Assembly (NCBI GenBank): GCA_018400395.1 | Contig: JAGYMN010000067.1 | Span: 1-6,601 of the forward strand | Reading direction: 5' to 3' | Length of the DNA: 6,601 bases | Source of the DNA: Actinomycetota bacterium | Lineage (GTDB): Bacteria; Actinomycetota; Humimicrobiia; Humimicrobiales; Humimicrobiaceae | In this document: in pieces, positions 1 through 6,601 of the stretch | Position numbering within the stretch: position 1 is the stretch's first letter | Layout of the letters: each line of letters starts with the position of its first letter | Program-made: the position numbers and the translations under genes | Notes under the pieces: model-generated | The model's input: the letters and a program-made list of their open reading frames with translations, nothing else | What the model was told of the DNA's origin: nothing | Databases searched by the model: none

Positions 1-171
1 CTGCTACAGCACCTATATAGCTGCCCACTCCTATTTTTACACACAAAATTCTACTCTATCTTTATATATTTTTAAAAATAAAAATTATTCAAACTTATAT
101 TCCATATCAAGTAAAAACCCACACTAATATATTTTTCCAATGACTGTAATCTTCTATTCGTATAAGGGAGT
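1..171. other. AT-rich intergenic region at left edge, no supported gene
   Basis: This stretch lies downstream of the tRNA nucleotidyltransferase stop codon. It is strongly AT-rich and contains a perfect 14-bp AT palindrome at 67-80 (TATTTTTAAAAATA). That palindrome has no GC stem, so I do not call it an intrinsic terminator. A plus-strand frame is open from the window edge to a TAA at 125-127 (41 codons), but its Tyr/Ser/Asn-rich translation looks like translated AT-rich noncoding DNA. On the minus strand an AGGAG at about 28-32 could be a ribosome binding site for a gene starting beyond the left edge. None of these can be settled inside the window. Confidence 0.5.
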
Positions 172-2739
172 TTAATGTTCAAGCGATCTTTCTTCTATAA
201 GCTTTCCGGCTGCCGCAAGCTCCCCATTCCTGTCAGATATATTCCCCTCAAGTTTCAATCTTAAAACCTCATCAAGGACTTTCTTAAAAACAGGTGACGG
301 CCTGTAACCCATTTTTTTAAGGTCTTCTCCGCTTATTGACAGTGCCGCATCTGCCAGCTTCTTAAAATACCTCCTTATATTCTTTGCATGATTTTCTCCC
401 CAGCTGTGGCATATTACCTTAAGCTCGCCCGGGTAATTTTTGACGGTGCTGTAAAGTTTAAAGTCTTCTTTTATTATTTCTCTAAGAGTTTTTTTTGCAT
501 CAGGTATTTTTTCTACGCTTTCCTTTATCACGGCAATATCTTTTTTCCTGATCTTCATGTTAAGGCACCATGACTCTATCCATCCACCTTCCATATCCCT
601 GAGAATTACTGCCAGCAAAAGCCTCCACTTTAGAACCCTGTTACCTGAATAGGATCTTAAGCTAATATAAGAGTGTACGGCTTTCCTCATCTCTTCCATA
701 AAATCTTTATCAATTATTCTCTTAATACCTATCTTTGATAAAGCTCCCAGCCCGCATAATCTCTTTACTGCATTGAAGGGCCTTTCCTCGTTTAAAATAT
801 ATATAAGCTCATCCCTTATCCTGACACCTGTAAGCCTGGATACAATCTCCATATCTATGGCACTGCGGGCCAGAGCCTCTGTCTGCCTGTCCATTTTAAA
901 ATTAAGCCTCTTTTCAAAACGGACCGCCCTGAATATGCGCGTGGGATCCTCGATAAAACTCATTTTGTGGAGCACCTTTATTTTCCTATCCTTCAGGTCT
1001 TCCCTGCCTCCAAAGTAATCCAGTATCTCGCCAAAATTTTTGCGGTTCAGGGAAAGGGCAAGCGCATTTATAGTAAAATCCCTTCTTGCAAGATCCTGTT
1101 TTATGCTTCCTGATTCAACATTCGGCAGTTCAGCCGGCTTCCTGTAATATTCGACCCTGGATGTTGCGATGTCAATATGCTGTCCGTTTTTCAGCACCAG
1201 CACCGCCGTCATAAATTTCTCGTATGTTTCCACCCTTGATCCCAGCCTGGCGGCAAGCTTTTTACCAAATTCGATTCCGTTACCCTCAACAACTATATCC
1301 ATATCATAATTGGGGGTATCCAAAAGCGCATCCCTGACTATACCTCCAACAAGATATACATTTATTTTCATTGACCCGGCCACAGAAGAAATTATTCTTA
1401 AAAGTTCCCTTATGTCCGGGGGGAATAATTCCATAACAGGCTCGCAGGCCCTCCTATGCAGATATCTCAGTATATCCTTCCTGGTTATTATACCTATTAT
1501 CTTTTGCCTGCTTACTATAGGTACCCTGCCTATCCCATTTCCTATCATCAGATTTTGTATCCTGTCTATACTGGAATTAGGACCGGCCTTTATAGTACTG
1601 TGGGACCTGAAACCTTTTACGGGTGCGTGCGAAAGACCGTGTTTGATGGCTTTATCAACATCTTTTCTGGTAATAATCCCGGCAAGTTCCCCATTTTTAT
1701 CTACAATAGGTATTCCCGAATGTCCAAAAGTCTTAAGTATCCTGTCTACTTCCCTTATGCTCTGTTCCTGAGATACAGTCCTTACAGGAAACGACATAAT
1801 GTCAGCTGCCAGCACCGGTCTTTTTATATTCTTCTTAAGAGATCTTATTATTCTTTCCTCTATTTCTTTAAAATCAAGGTCCTCTATTACAGCAGATGCA
1901 GCCTGGGGATGGCCTCCCCCTCCCACGGAACCGAGTATCCTTGAAACATCTACATTTCTGTCGTCACTTCTTGCTACAGCATAGATCTTATCTTTCATCT
2001 TAACCCAGCATATAACTACACTTATCTCCTCTATCTGGGAAAGCTTTCTTGTAAGCACTGAAAGGCCTTCTACGTACTCGGGCACTTCTGTGCTTGAAAA
2101 GATTATGTCCATATCATTTATTTTTACTTTCCTTGAATTCATTATAAGTTTTTCAAGAAGCACATGCTGCTCCTGGGTAAGAGAAAGGTTTAAAAATTTT
2201 AGTACCACAAAAAGATTTGCCTGTTTTTTCATGAGATACGCTGCTGCCCCGAGGTCACCTGGTGTGGTGCCCGGGTAAGTAAAGAAACCTGTATCCTCAT
2301 ATATCCCTGCCATAAAAAGGGTAGCCTCAAGAGAGGATATGGCTATTTTCCTGTCTATAATATGCTCGCAGAGTATGGTTGTTGAAGCGCCGGTCTCCCT
2401 TGAATAATCTAAGTACGAACGGAAATTCTTTCCTTTTTTCAGGTGATGGTCGAAAGCAATAATTTCTGTATCCGGGTTCCTGAGGGCACCCTCTGCCGGA
2501 CCAGTCCTTGCTATTATCCTGGTATCTACAATTATTACCCTCTTTACCAGCCTAAAATCTATATCAGCCCCCTCGTACAGCTGGGGCAGCTCATCTTCAT
2601 AGAGGGAGATAAATTTGCGTACATTGGAATTTACAGCTGTGGGTATTATTATCCTTGCTTCTGAAAATAATTTTTTTGCCGCCACCATAGCAGCGAAAGC
2701 ATCAAAATCTGCACTAACATGGCTGACTATTATTTCCAT
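172..2739 (-). CDS. cca: DHH-DHHA1-CBS-CBS-tRNA nucleotidyltransferase fusion (CCA- or A-adding enzyme), 855 aa
   Basis: This cytoplasmic enzyme is predicted to add or repair the 3'-terminal CCA (or only the A) of tRNA. Domains in order: a DHH phosphoesterase (about 1-190) with H7, D11, D13, D72, D97-H98-H99 and D149; a DHHA1 segment ending in the GGGGHPQA motif (273-280); two CBS domains (about 308-366 and 372-428), each with GIITRKD; then a class II nucleotidyltransferase. The latter has LVGGIVRD (463-470), the metal-binding D479/D481 pair, RRDFTINALA (552-561) and motif D EDPTR (597-601), followed by a helical RNA-binding tail. The segment between the metal motif and RRDFTINA retains the SRVEYY...LPNVE loop. 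CC-only enzymes lack that loop, which favours CCA- or A-adding. No HD domain is visible in the C-terminal part. The length is close to the Thermotoga maritima homologue of this architecture. The ATG start gives MEIIVSH, the expected first DHH strand, though no clear Shine-Dalgarno precedes it. Poly(A) polymerase is a less likely alternative. Confidence 0.93.
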   Translation of the reverse strand: MEIIVSHVSADFDAFAAMVAAKKLFSEARIIIPTAVNSNVRKFISLYEDELPQLYEGADIDFRLVKRVIIVDTRIIARTGPAEGALRNPDTEIIAFDHHLKKGKNFRSYLDYSRETGASTTILCEHIIDRKIAISSLEATLFMAGIYEDTGFFTYPGTTPGDLGAAAYLMKKQANLFVVLKFLNLSLTQEQHVLLEKLIMNSRKVKINDMDIIFSSTEVPEYVEGLSVLTRKLSQIEEISVVICWVKMKDKIYAVARSDDRNVDVSRILGSVGGGGHPQAASAVIEDLDFKEIEERIIRSLKKNIKRPVLAADIMSFPVRTVSQEQSIREVDRILKTFGHSGIPIVDKNGELAGIITRKDVDKAIKHGLSHAPVKGFRSHSTIKAGPNSSIDRIQNLMIGNGIGRVPIVSRQKIIGIITRKDILRYLHRRACEPVMELFPPDIRELLRIISSVAGSMKINVYLVGGIVRDALLDTPNYDMDIVVEGNGIEFGKKLAARLGSRVETYEKFMTAVLVLKNGQHIDIATSRVEYYRKPAELPNVESGSIKQDLARRDFTINALALSLNRKNFGEILDYFGGREDLKDRKIKVLHKMSFIEDPTRIFRAVRFEKRLNFKMDRQTEALARSAIDMEIVSRLTGVRIRDELIYILNEERPFNAVKRLCGLGALSKIGIKRIIDKDFMEEMRKAVHSYISLRSYSGNRVLKWRLLLAVILRDMEGGWIESWCLNMKIRKKDIAVIKESVEKIPDAKKTLREIIKEDFKLYSTVKNYPGELKVICHSWGENHAKNIRRYFKKLADAALSISGEDLKKMGYRPSPVFKKVLDEVLRLKLEGNISDRNGELAAAGKLIEERSLEH

Positions 2740-2808
2740 TATTTATCTAAATCGCTATTCTGGATTATATATATTTCTACAATCCCTGATACCCGGTAAA
2801 TTCTCTGA

Positions 2809-3339
2809 TTAAATATATTTGTTATAACATACGATCTTAGAAAGGGGTTTTCTTCCCCTTTCATCTCCTTCTGCAGCCGGGTAACCAACAGGTGTAAGGG
2901 CTACAACCCTCACGTCTTCGGGGATACTAAGTATATCTTTGACCAGCTTTTCCTTGAAAGCCCCGATCCAGCATGTGCCCAGGCCCTGTTCGGCAGCAGC
3001 CAGTATAAGATGTTCAAGGGCAATACCAATATCTATGGAATAACTATTCATATATCCGCCCATTACCCCATAAGCTTCATCCTCCTTTGCACAGGCTGTT
3101 ATAATAATGGGTGCTTCTTCCAGAAAAGTCTGGTCATTGCAGGCTATTGCGAGATCCTTTATTATTTTTTTATCCTTTACCACTACAAGTTTCCATGGCT
3201 GAAGGTTTTTTGCCGAAGGAGCTTTCCTGAATGCATTAAGGATGTAATTTAACTTTTCTTCTTCTACTTCCTGGGGCTTAAAAGATCTTATACTTTTTCT
3301 TTCCTCTATTATATCCATTAAGCTTCTAAATTGTTTCAA
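2809..3339 (-). CDS. FMN-dependent nitroreductase-family oxidoreductase (TTG start), 176 aa
   Basis: A compact single-domain nitroreductase-fold flavoprotein, predicted cytoplasmic and probably dimeric as its family is. It would transfer hydride from NAD(P)H through FMN; the physiological substrate is unknown. Numbered from the TTG start, the FMN phosphate-binding RKSIR is at 14-18, APSAKNLQPW at 40-49, the central helix followed by GLGTCWIGAF at 119-128, PVGYP at 150-154 and the closing RKPLSKIV at 163-170. These are the family hallmarks in the right order, and about 170 residues is normal for the short class. I chose TTG at 3337-3339 because a near-perfect Shine-Dalgarno (AAGGAGGTGA) ends 7 nt before it. 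An internal ATG at 3316-3318 (MDIIEERKSIR, 169 aa) fits family N-termini but lies 28 nt from that site. An upstream ATG at 3397-3399 would place the ribosome site inside the gene. It follows pabC by 134 nt and precedes the tRNA nucleotidyltransferase by 69 nt. Confidence 0.88.
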   Translation of the reverse strand: MKQFRSLMDIIEERKSIRSFKPQEVEEEKLNYILNAFRKAPSAKNLQPWKLVVVKDKKIIKDLAIACNDQTFLEEAPIIITACAKEDEAYGVMGGYMNSYSIDIGIALEHLILAAAEQGLGTCWIGAFKEKLVKDILSIPEDVRVVALTPVGYPAAEGDERGRKPLSKIVCYNKYI

Positions 3340-3346
3340 TTTACAG

Positions 3347-3356
3347 TCACCTCCTT
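3347..3356 (-). promoter_or_regulatory. Strong Shine-Dalgarno of the nitroreductase gene
   Basis: The minus strand reads AAGGAGGTGA here, a near-complete complement of the 16S rRNA 3' end. It ends 7 nt before an in-frame TTG (3337-3339) and 28 nt before the in-frame ATG (3316-3318), so it decides the start in favour of TTG. It is the strongest ribosome binding site in the window. Confidence 0.75.
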
Positions 3357-3473
3357 CAAGACAGGCGATACTAATTAAAAATTTTGAAGCAAAATACATA
3401 CATATATTAACATCGGCTTTTTCTTTAGTAAAATTCTTTTAACCATACTTATTTCTGCAAAATAGAATCCCGG

Positions 3474-4337
3474 CTATTCTGTTAATCTATTTTGATACAG
3501 CTCCGATATTTTTGAAGTAAGAGGACCCGGAACCGGGGGATAAAGTTGATGCGCATCGACCTTTTTTACCGGTACTATCCCTGCTATGGAACTGGTAAGA
3601 AAGACCTCGCGCGCATTTATTAGATCCCTGTAATGTAATTTTTTCTCCCATGACCTTATGCCGTTTGCCCGGCACAGACCAAGAACTGCTTTCCTGGTAA
3701 TGCCCGGAAGTATGTTCAGGCTGGCAGAAGGGGTGTATAATGCAGATCTGCCTCCAATAAAAATGTTTGAAGTCGAACCTTCGAGCACGAGCTTATCCCC
3801 TGTCAGGAATAAAGATTCAAATGCGCCCCGGGAATTTGCCCTGTCCTTTTCATAAATATTCTCAAAATAACTTAAGAGCTTATGCCTGTAGACCTGCTCT
3901 CCATAAGGCCGCCTCAGCACTGATGAAGAAATTATATCTACTCCATCAGAGTATATTTCCGGTGGATAGGGTTTAAGTCTTTTAACAATTATAATAAGTG
4001 AGTGATGCCTGTCTGTGTTAAAATCAAGCTTACCACCGTGCTCCCCCCTGGTTATTATAATCTTTATATAAGCGTCTTTCCCCGATAGTTTATTTTTTGA
4101 AAGGGTTTTATATACTGCTTTTTCAATACCTTTTCCGTCAATAAAGTCATTAAATTTTAGAGCCCTGAGACTGTGAAAAAGCCTGTCCATATGCAGGGAG
4201 AACATGAATATCCTGCCTCCGTGGCAAAGCATGGTCTCAAAGATTCCGTCTCCGTATAAGAATCCTCTGTCATTTACAGAGATTTTTGCCCTTTTTTTCG
4301 GATAGAACCTGCCATTAATATATACATATTCAAACAT
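3474..4337 (-). CDS. pabC: 4-amino-4-deoxychorismate lyase (class IV PLP enzyme), 287 aa
   Basis: Predicted to convert 4-amino-4-deoxychorismate to p-aminobenzoate and pyruvate, the last step of p-aminobenzoate synthesis, in the cytoplasm. The protein is a fold-type IV PLP enzyme. The N-terminal domain has NDRGFLYGDGIFETM (22-36), the PLP lysine is K153 (in YRHKLLSY), and the cofactor-binding EGSTSNIF lies at 186-193. LPGITR (210-215) and FLTSSIAGIVPV (246-257) complete the family pattern. Class IV branched-chain or D-amino acid aminotransferases share these motifs. The position directly after pabA and pabB, and the FET rather than FEG motif, favour the lyase. The ATG start is supported by GGAG 8 nt upstream. 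It lies 76 nt behind pabB with no convincing terminator between them, so cotranscription is likely. Confidence 0.87.
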   Translation of the reverse strand: MFEYVYINGRFYPKKRAKISVNDRGFLYGDGIFETMLCHGGRIFMFSLHMDRLFHSLRALKFNDFIDGKGIEKAVYKTLSKNKLSGKDAYIKIIITRGEHGGKLDFNTDRHHSLIIIVKRLKPYPPEIYSDGVDIISSSVLRRPYGEQVYRHKLLSYFENIYEKDRANSRGAFESLFLTGDKLVLEGSTSNIFIGGRSALYTPSASLNILPGITRKAVLGLCRANGIRSWEKKLHYRDLINAREVFLTSSIAGIVPVKKVDAHQLYPPVPGPLTSKISELYQNRLTE

Positions 4338-4345
4338 ACCTGCTT

Positions 4346-4349
4346 CTCC
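4346..4349 (-). promoter_or_regulatory. Shine-Dalgarno of pabC
   Basis: The minus strand reads GGAG, 8 nt before the pabC ATG at 4335-4337, which is normal spacing. A nearer upstream ATG at 4349-4351 is out of frame, so this site fixes the pabC start. Confidence 0.65.
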
Positions 4350-4413
4350 ATTTTTTAGACAAACAATAAAAATATTTTAAATAAAATTTACACTTTCTGG
4401 TATTTCCGTTTAT

Positions 4414-6000
4414 TTAAAATTTTATCCCTCCAAAAAAATCAAATGTATCCCTGAGGGCTGCTCCTTTATCAAGGGTCTCACGGTATTCCATAACTGGCCG
4501 GGAATCAGCAACTATACCCCCGCCAACATTATAATAAAATATTCCATTTTTTATTATAAAGGTTCTTATTACAATATTTAAGTCCATTGTATTATCAATT
4601 GATATGTACCCGATGGAGCCCGTATAAACACCCCTGCTTACCGTCTCCAGTTCATCAATTATTTCCATTGCCCTTATTTTTGGGGCTCCCGTAATGGAAC
4701 CCCCGGGGAATGTTGCTTTTATTATCTGGTGTATGCCCGTGCCTCCCTTGACTCGTCCCCTGACCGTTGATACTGAATGGAGGACCCTCTCATACTTTTC
4801 TATAACTGCATGTTCGTCCACTTTCACTGTCCCGTAATAGCAGAATTTCCCAAGATCGTTTCTTTCCAGGTCAACTATCATATTAAGTTCAGCCCTGTCC
4901 TTTAAACTTTCTTCCAGCTCCAGGGCATTTTTTTTATCCTCTTCGCTATTCCTTCCCCTTGGCCTGGTTCCTTTTATTGGCCTGGTCTCTATTATATTAT
5001 CCTTTAAATACAAAAACCTTTCAGGAGAAGAGCTTCCCACTGAAAAATCAGGAAACCCCAGATATGCAGAAAATGGAGCTGGGTTTTTACGCCTCAGCAT
5101 GTAATAAATATCTGCAGGTTCCGCATCTATCTTTGCTTCGAAACGCTGGGAAAAATTAACCTGATATATGTCACCTTTATAAATATAGTCCTTTACCCTT
5201 TTAACCCTTCTTATATAATCATATTTTTTTAAGTTCGATTTTAACCGGGTTATGCAGATATGCCTGCCTGTATATTTTTTGATTATCTCTTCTTCCGATA
5301 TCACTGCATTGCGGGTAAGGGATATTTTAATTTTCTCAAGTTCTCCAGAAGTCCTTTCCGCTATAATACTGCTGCCTGAACCCGGATCTATCAGGTCTTC
5401 CCTGCCAAAAACTTCATCCATTTTGCCCGTTTTGTCTTTAACTATATAGTTCCTGATAAAATACCATTTATTTTCAATATGGTTATAGGCAAGAAGTTTA
5501 TTAAAAAAAACCTGATAGATAAGCGGGACACACTGGTCATCGTTGACAGTACGGGGCAGTTCCTCAATGTAGTCCTTCAGATCATATGAGAAGTATCCCA
5601 TAAAGCCGCCTATAAAATCAGGCATGTTCCTCCTGCCGTGCCTATTCGCAGGGTCTTCCGGTTTAATCTTTCTCCCGTTTATCCAATAAATTCGTATATT
5701 ATTTTTTTTGTTATTTTCATTATGAAAGATAACACTGTTTACCTTACTTCTAAGAAACTCCAGGGGATGCTGATATGAAAAATACCTGATACCTTTTGAG
5801 ATATTTATAAACTCGTTTGCCAGGCCATAACTTTTAAGGACGAATGAAGGCTCCCAGCCAACATATGAAAACCTGGAGTACTTATGAGGAACCAGGCTGC
5901 TGTCGAGGAAGCAGAGGTATTCTGAATCCTTGAACCGGTATGCAATATCTTCCGGTTGATTAGCAATATCAGCATTTGTTAGCGTACAGATTATCTTCAT
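4414..6000 (-). CDS. pabB: Aminodeoxychorismate synthase component I, 528 aa
   Basis: Predicted to convert chorismate plus PabA-derived ammonia to 4-amino-4-deoxychorismate, acting in the cytoplasm with PabA. The N-terminal domain has FLDSSL (31-36), SRFSYVG (42-48) and GGFMGYFSYD (131-140). The catalytic chorismate-binding domain follows with GDIYQVNFSQRF (276-287), SSSPERFL (323-330), PIKGTRPRG (341-349), ELNMIVDLERNDLG (371-384), FPGGSITGAPKIRAMEI (431-447) and GGGIVADS (493-500). K343 in PIKGT separates PabB from anthranilate synthase TrpE, which has alanine there. At 528 aa it is longer than E. coli PabB (about 450 aa) and TrpE-like in size; part of the excess is a poorly conserved linker at about 185-255. 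I start it at the ATG at 5998-6000, which overlaps the pabA TGA as ATGA. The same frame continues up to 6084, but the added 28 residues overlap the conserved pabA C-terminus and match nothing in the family. Confidence 0.94.
   Translation of the reverse strand: MKIICTLTNADIANQPEDIAYRFKDSEYLCFLDSSLVPHKYSRFSYVGWEPSFVLKSYGLANEFINISKGIRYFSYQHPLEFLRSKVNSVIFHNENNKKNNIRIYWINGRKIKPEDPANRHGRRNMPDFIGGFMGYFSYDLKDYIEELPRTVNDDQCVPLIYQVFFNKLLAYNHIENKWYFIRNYIVKDKTGKMDEVFGREDLIDPGSGSSIIAERTSGELEKIKISLTRNAVISEEEIIKKYTGRHICITRLKSNLKKYDYIRRVKRVKDYIYKGDIYQVNFSQRFEAKIDAEPADIYYMLRRKNPAPFSAYLGFPDFSVGSSSPERFLYLKDNIIETRPIKGTRPRGRNSEEDKKNALELEESLKDRAELNMIVDLERNDLGKFCYYGTVKVDEHAVIEKYERVLHSVSTVRGRVKGGTGIHQIIKATFPGGSITGAPKIRAMEIIDELETVSRGVYTGSIGYISIDNTMDLNIVIRTFIIKNGIFYYNVGGGIVADSRPVMEYRETLDKGAALRDTFDFFGGIKF
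5997..6000 (-). other. ATGA stop-start overlap of pabA and pabB
   Basis: On the minus strand the pabB ATG (6000-5998) and the pabA TGA (5999-5997) share two bases. No clear Shine-Dalgarno precedes this ATG, so pabB translation is probably coupled to termination of pabA. This would help keep the two subunits of one complex in balance. Confidence 0.8.
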
Positions 6001-6566
6001 AGATTGATAAAATTTTTCAGTATATCCATACCTTCTGGAGTAAGAAAAGATTCCGGGTGAAACTGTATACCCTCCAGCGGCCATTCTCTGTGCCTTATAC
6101 CCATTACTATACCATCCTCCGTATGTGCCGATATCTCAAAAACTCCGGGTATGGTAGATTTTTCAAGGATAAGTGAATGATATCTTGCTGCAGTAAAAGG
6201 GTTAGTTATCCCCCTGAATATTGTTTTCCCGTCATGGTAGATCTGTGAAGTCTTTCCGTGTACAACGGTGCCGGAACTTATCACCCTTCCGCCAAAGACT
6301 TCCCCTATGGATTGATGTCCCAGACAGACCCCCAGTATAGGTATCTCTTTATAAAACCTTTTTATCAGTTCCTTAGATATGCCTGCATCATCGGGTCTGC
6401 CGGGTCCCGGGGATATGACGATTTTTCCCGGCCTCATATCCTCTATTTCATCAAGGCTTATCCTGTTATTCCTTTTGACTTTAATGTTCTGGCCCAGTAT
6501 CCCGAGATACTGTACAAGATTGAAGGTAAAAGAATCATAATTATCTATCATAAGGATATCTATCAT
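5997..6566 (-). CDS. pabA: Aminodeoxychorismate synthase glutamine amidotransferase component, 189 aa
   Basis: A class I glutamine amidotransferase that hydrolyses glutamine and passes ammonia to PabB, in the cytoplasm. It starts with the family signature MIDNYDSFTFNLVQYL (6-21), followed by SPGPGRPDDAG (52-62) and the nucleophile loop GVCLGHQ with C81. HGK lies at 103-105, RYHSL at 128-132, and H170 and E172 of QFHPES complete the catalytic triad. The length is typical of PabA/TrpG. These two cannot be told apart from the amidotransferase alone. The name PabA rests on the PabB partner and the pabC neighbour, and a protein serving both folate and tryptophan synthesis is possible. The ATG at 6564-6566 keeps the first beta strand; the internal ATG at codon 6 would remove it. 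Only a weak purine-rich stretch (AAGAAGAG) lies upstream. The start overlaps a possible upstream stop codon as ATGA. Confidence 0.93.
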   Translation of the reverse strand: MIDILMIDNYDSFTFNLVQYLGILGQNIKVKRNNRISLDEIEDMRPGKIVISPGPGRPDDAGISKELIKRFYKEIPILGVCLGHQSIGEVFGGRVISSGTVVHGKTSQIYHDGKTIFRGITNPFTAARYHSLILEKSTIPGVFEISAHTEDGIVMGIRHREWPLEGIQFHPESFLTPEGMDILKNFINL

Positions 6567-6601
6567 CTTTGTTTTCTCTTCTTATTACCAGCTTGGTACA
6601 T
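6563..6601 (-). CDS. Possible C-terminal end of an upstream gene (partial)
   Basis: A minus-strand frame is open from the right edge for 12 codons and stops with TGA at 6565-6563, overlapping the pabA ATG as ATGA, the same arrangement as pabA-pabB. The visible end is basic (YQAGNKKRKQR). Twelve codons are too few to prove coding. A second frame is also open here and stops a little further into pabA. No product can be named. Confidence 0.25.
   Translation of the reverse strand: MYQAGNKKRKQR

Noticed and set aside
2..127. Plus-strand frame open from the left edge to TAA, 41 codons, as the end of a convergent gene
   Set aside because: The length is not surprising in this base composition, and the Tyr/Ser/Asn-rich translation shows no protein-like pattern.
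1310..1944. Long plus-strand frames (153 and 162 codons) inside the tRNA nucleotidyltransferase gene
   Set aside because: They are antisense to clearly coding CBS and nucleotidyltransferase sequence, show no recognisable domain, and are expected from the codon bias of the real gene.
2764..2792. TATAAT (minus strand, 2769-2764) upstream of the tRNA nucleotidyltransferase as a promoter
   Set aside because: The -10 is perfect, but at 17-nt spacing the -35 is GTATCA (3 of 6 matches). In AT-rich DNA this is weak evidence; an own promoter remains possible.
3400..3435. Promoter-like TTTACT, 17 nt, TAATAT before the nitroreductase gene
   Set aside because: Each hexamer matches only 4 of 6 consensus bases in an AT-rich gap, which is expected by chance.
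3457..3479. Hairpin after pabC (AGAAT/ATTCT with a 7-nt loop followed by ATTTT) as a terminator
   Set aside because: The 5-bp stem is almost all A-T and the T run is short, so it is not a credible intrinsic terminator.
6001..6084. 28-residue N-terminal extension of pabB to an ATG at 6084
   Set aside because: It overlaps the conserved end of pabA, resembles no family N-terminus, and the ATGA overlap at 5997-6000 gives a natural start.
6586..6598. TACCA-GCT-TGGTA inverted repeat at the right edge
   Set aside because: A 5-bp stem with a 3-nt loop and no T run; most likely chance.

Overview
The window carries a single-direction run of five complete bacterial genes, all on the minus strand, so they are read from the right edge to the left. 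In transcription order they are: a glutamine amidotransferase (pabA), an aminodeoxychorismate synthase (pabB), an aminodeoxychorismate lyase (pabC), a small FMN-dependent nitroreductase-family protein, and an 855-residue tRNA nucleotidyltransferase carrying an N-terminal DHH phosphoesterase module and two CBS domains. The last 39 bases may hold the end of another minus-strand gene that overlaps pabA by ATGA.

The first three genes form a complete route from chorismate to p-aminobenzoate, the folate precursor. PabA releases ammonia from glutamine, PabB uses it to make 4-amino-4-deoxychorismate, and PabC eliminates pyruvate to give p-aminobenzoate. PabA and PabB overlap by ATGA, which suggests coupled translation of the two subunits. 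The PIKGT lysine of PabB points to folate synthesis rather than tryptophan synthesis. Gaps downstream are 76 nt (pabB-pabC), 134 nt (pabC-nitroreductase) and 69 nt (nitroreductase-tRNA nucleotidyltransferase). I see no convincing terminator between genes, so one transcript is possible, but the last two genes need not share a function with the pab genes.

The organism is a bacterium. Evidence is the class II (bacterial) tRNA nucleotidyltransferase, bacterial-type PabA/B/C and canonical Shine-Dalgarno sequences. The DNA is moderately AT-rich, with frequent ATA (Ile) and AGG/AGA (Arg) codons. The DHH-CBS-nucleotidyltransferase fusion is known from Thermotoga and Aquifex and from various anaerobic lineages. 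This fits a deep-branching, clostridial or uncultivated anaerobe, but the window does not allow a firm placement.

The leftmost 171 bp are AT-rich and hold no supported gene. Nothing here is clearly an undescribed system. The most interesting element is the fused tRNA-end enzyme: both its DHH phosphoesterase and its nucleotidyltransferase keep their recognisable catalytic residues, and the role of the first half is not settled by the sequence.
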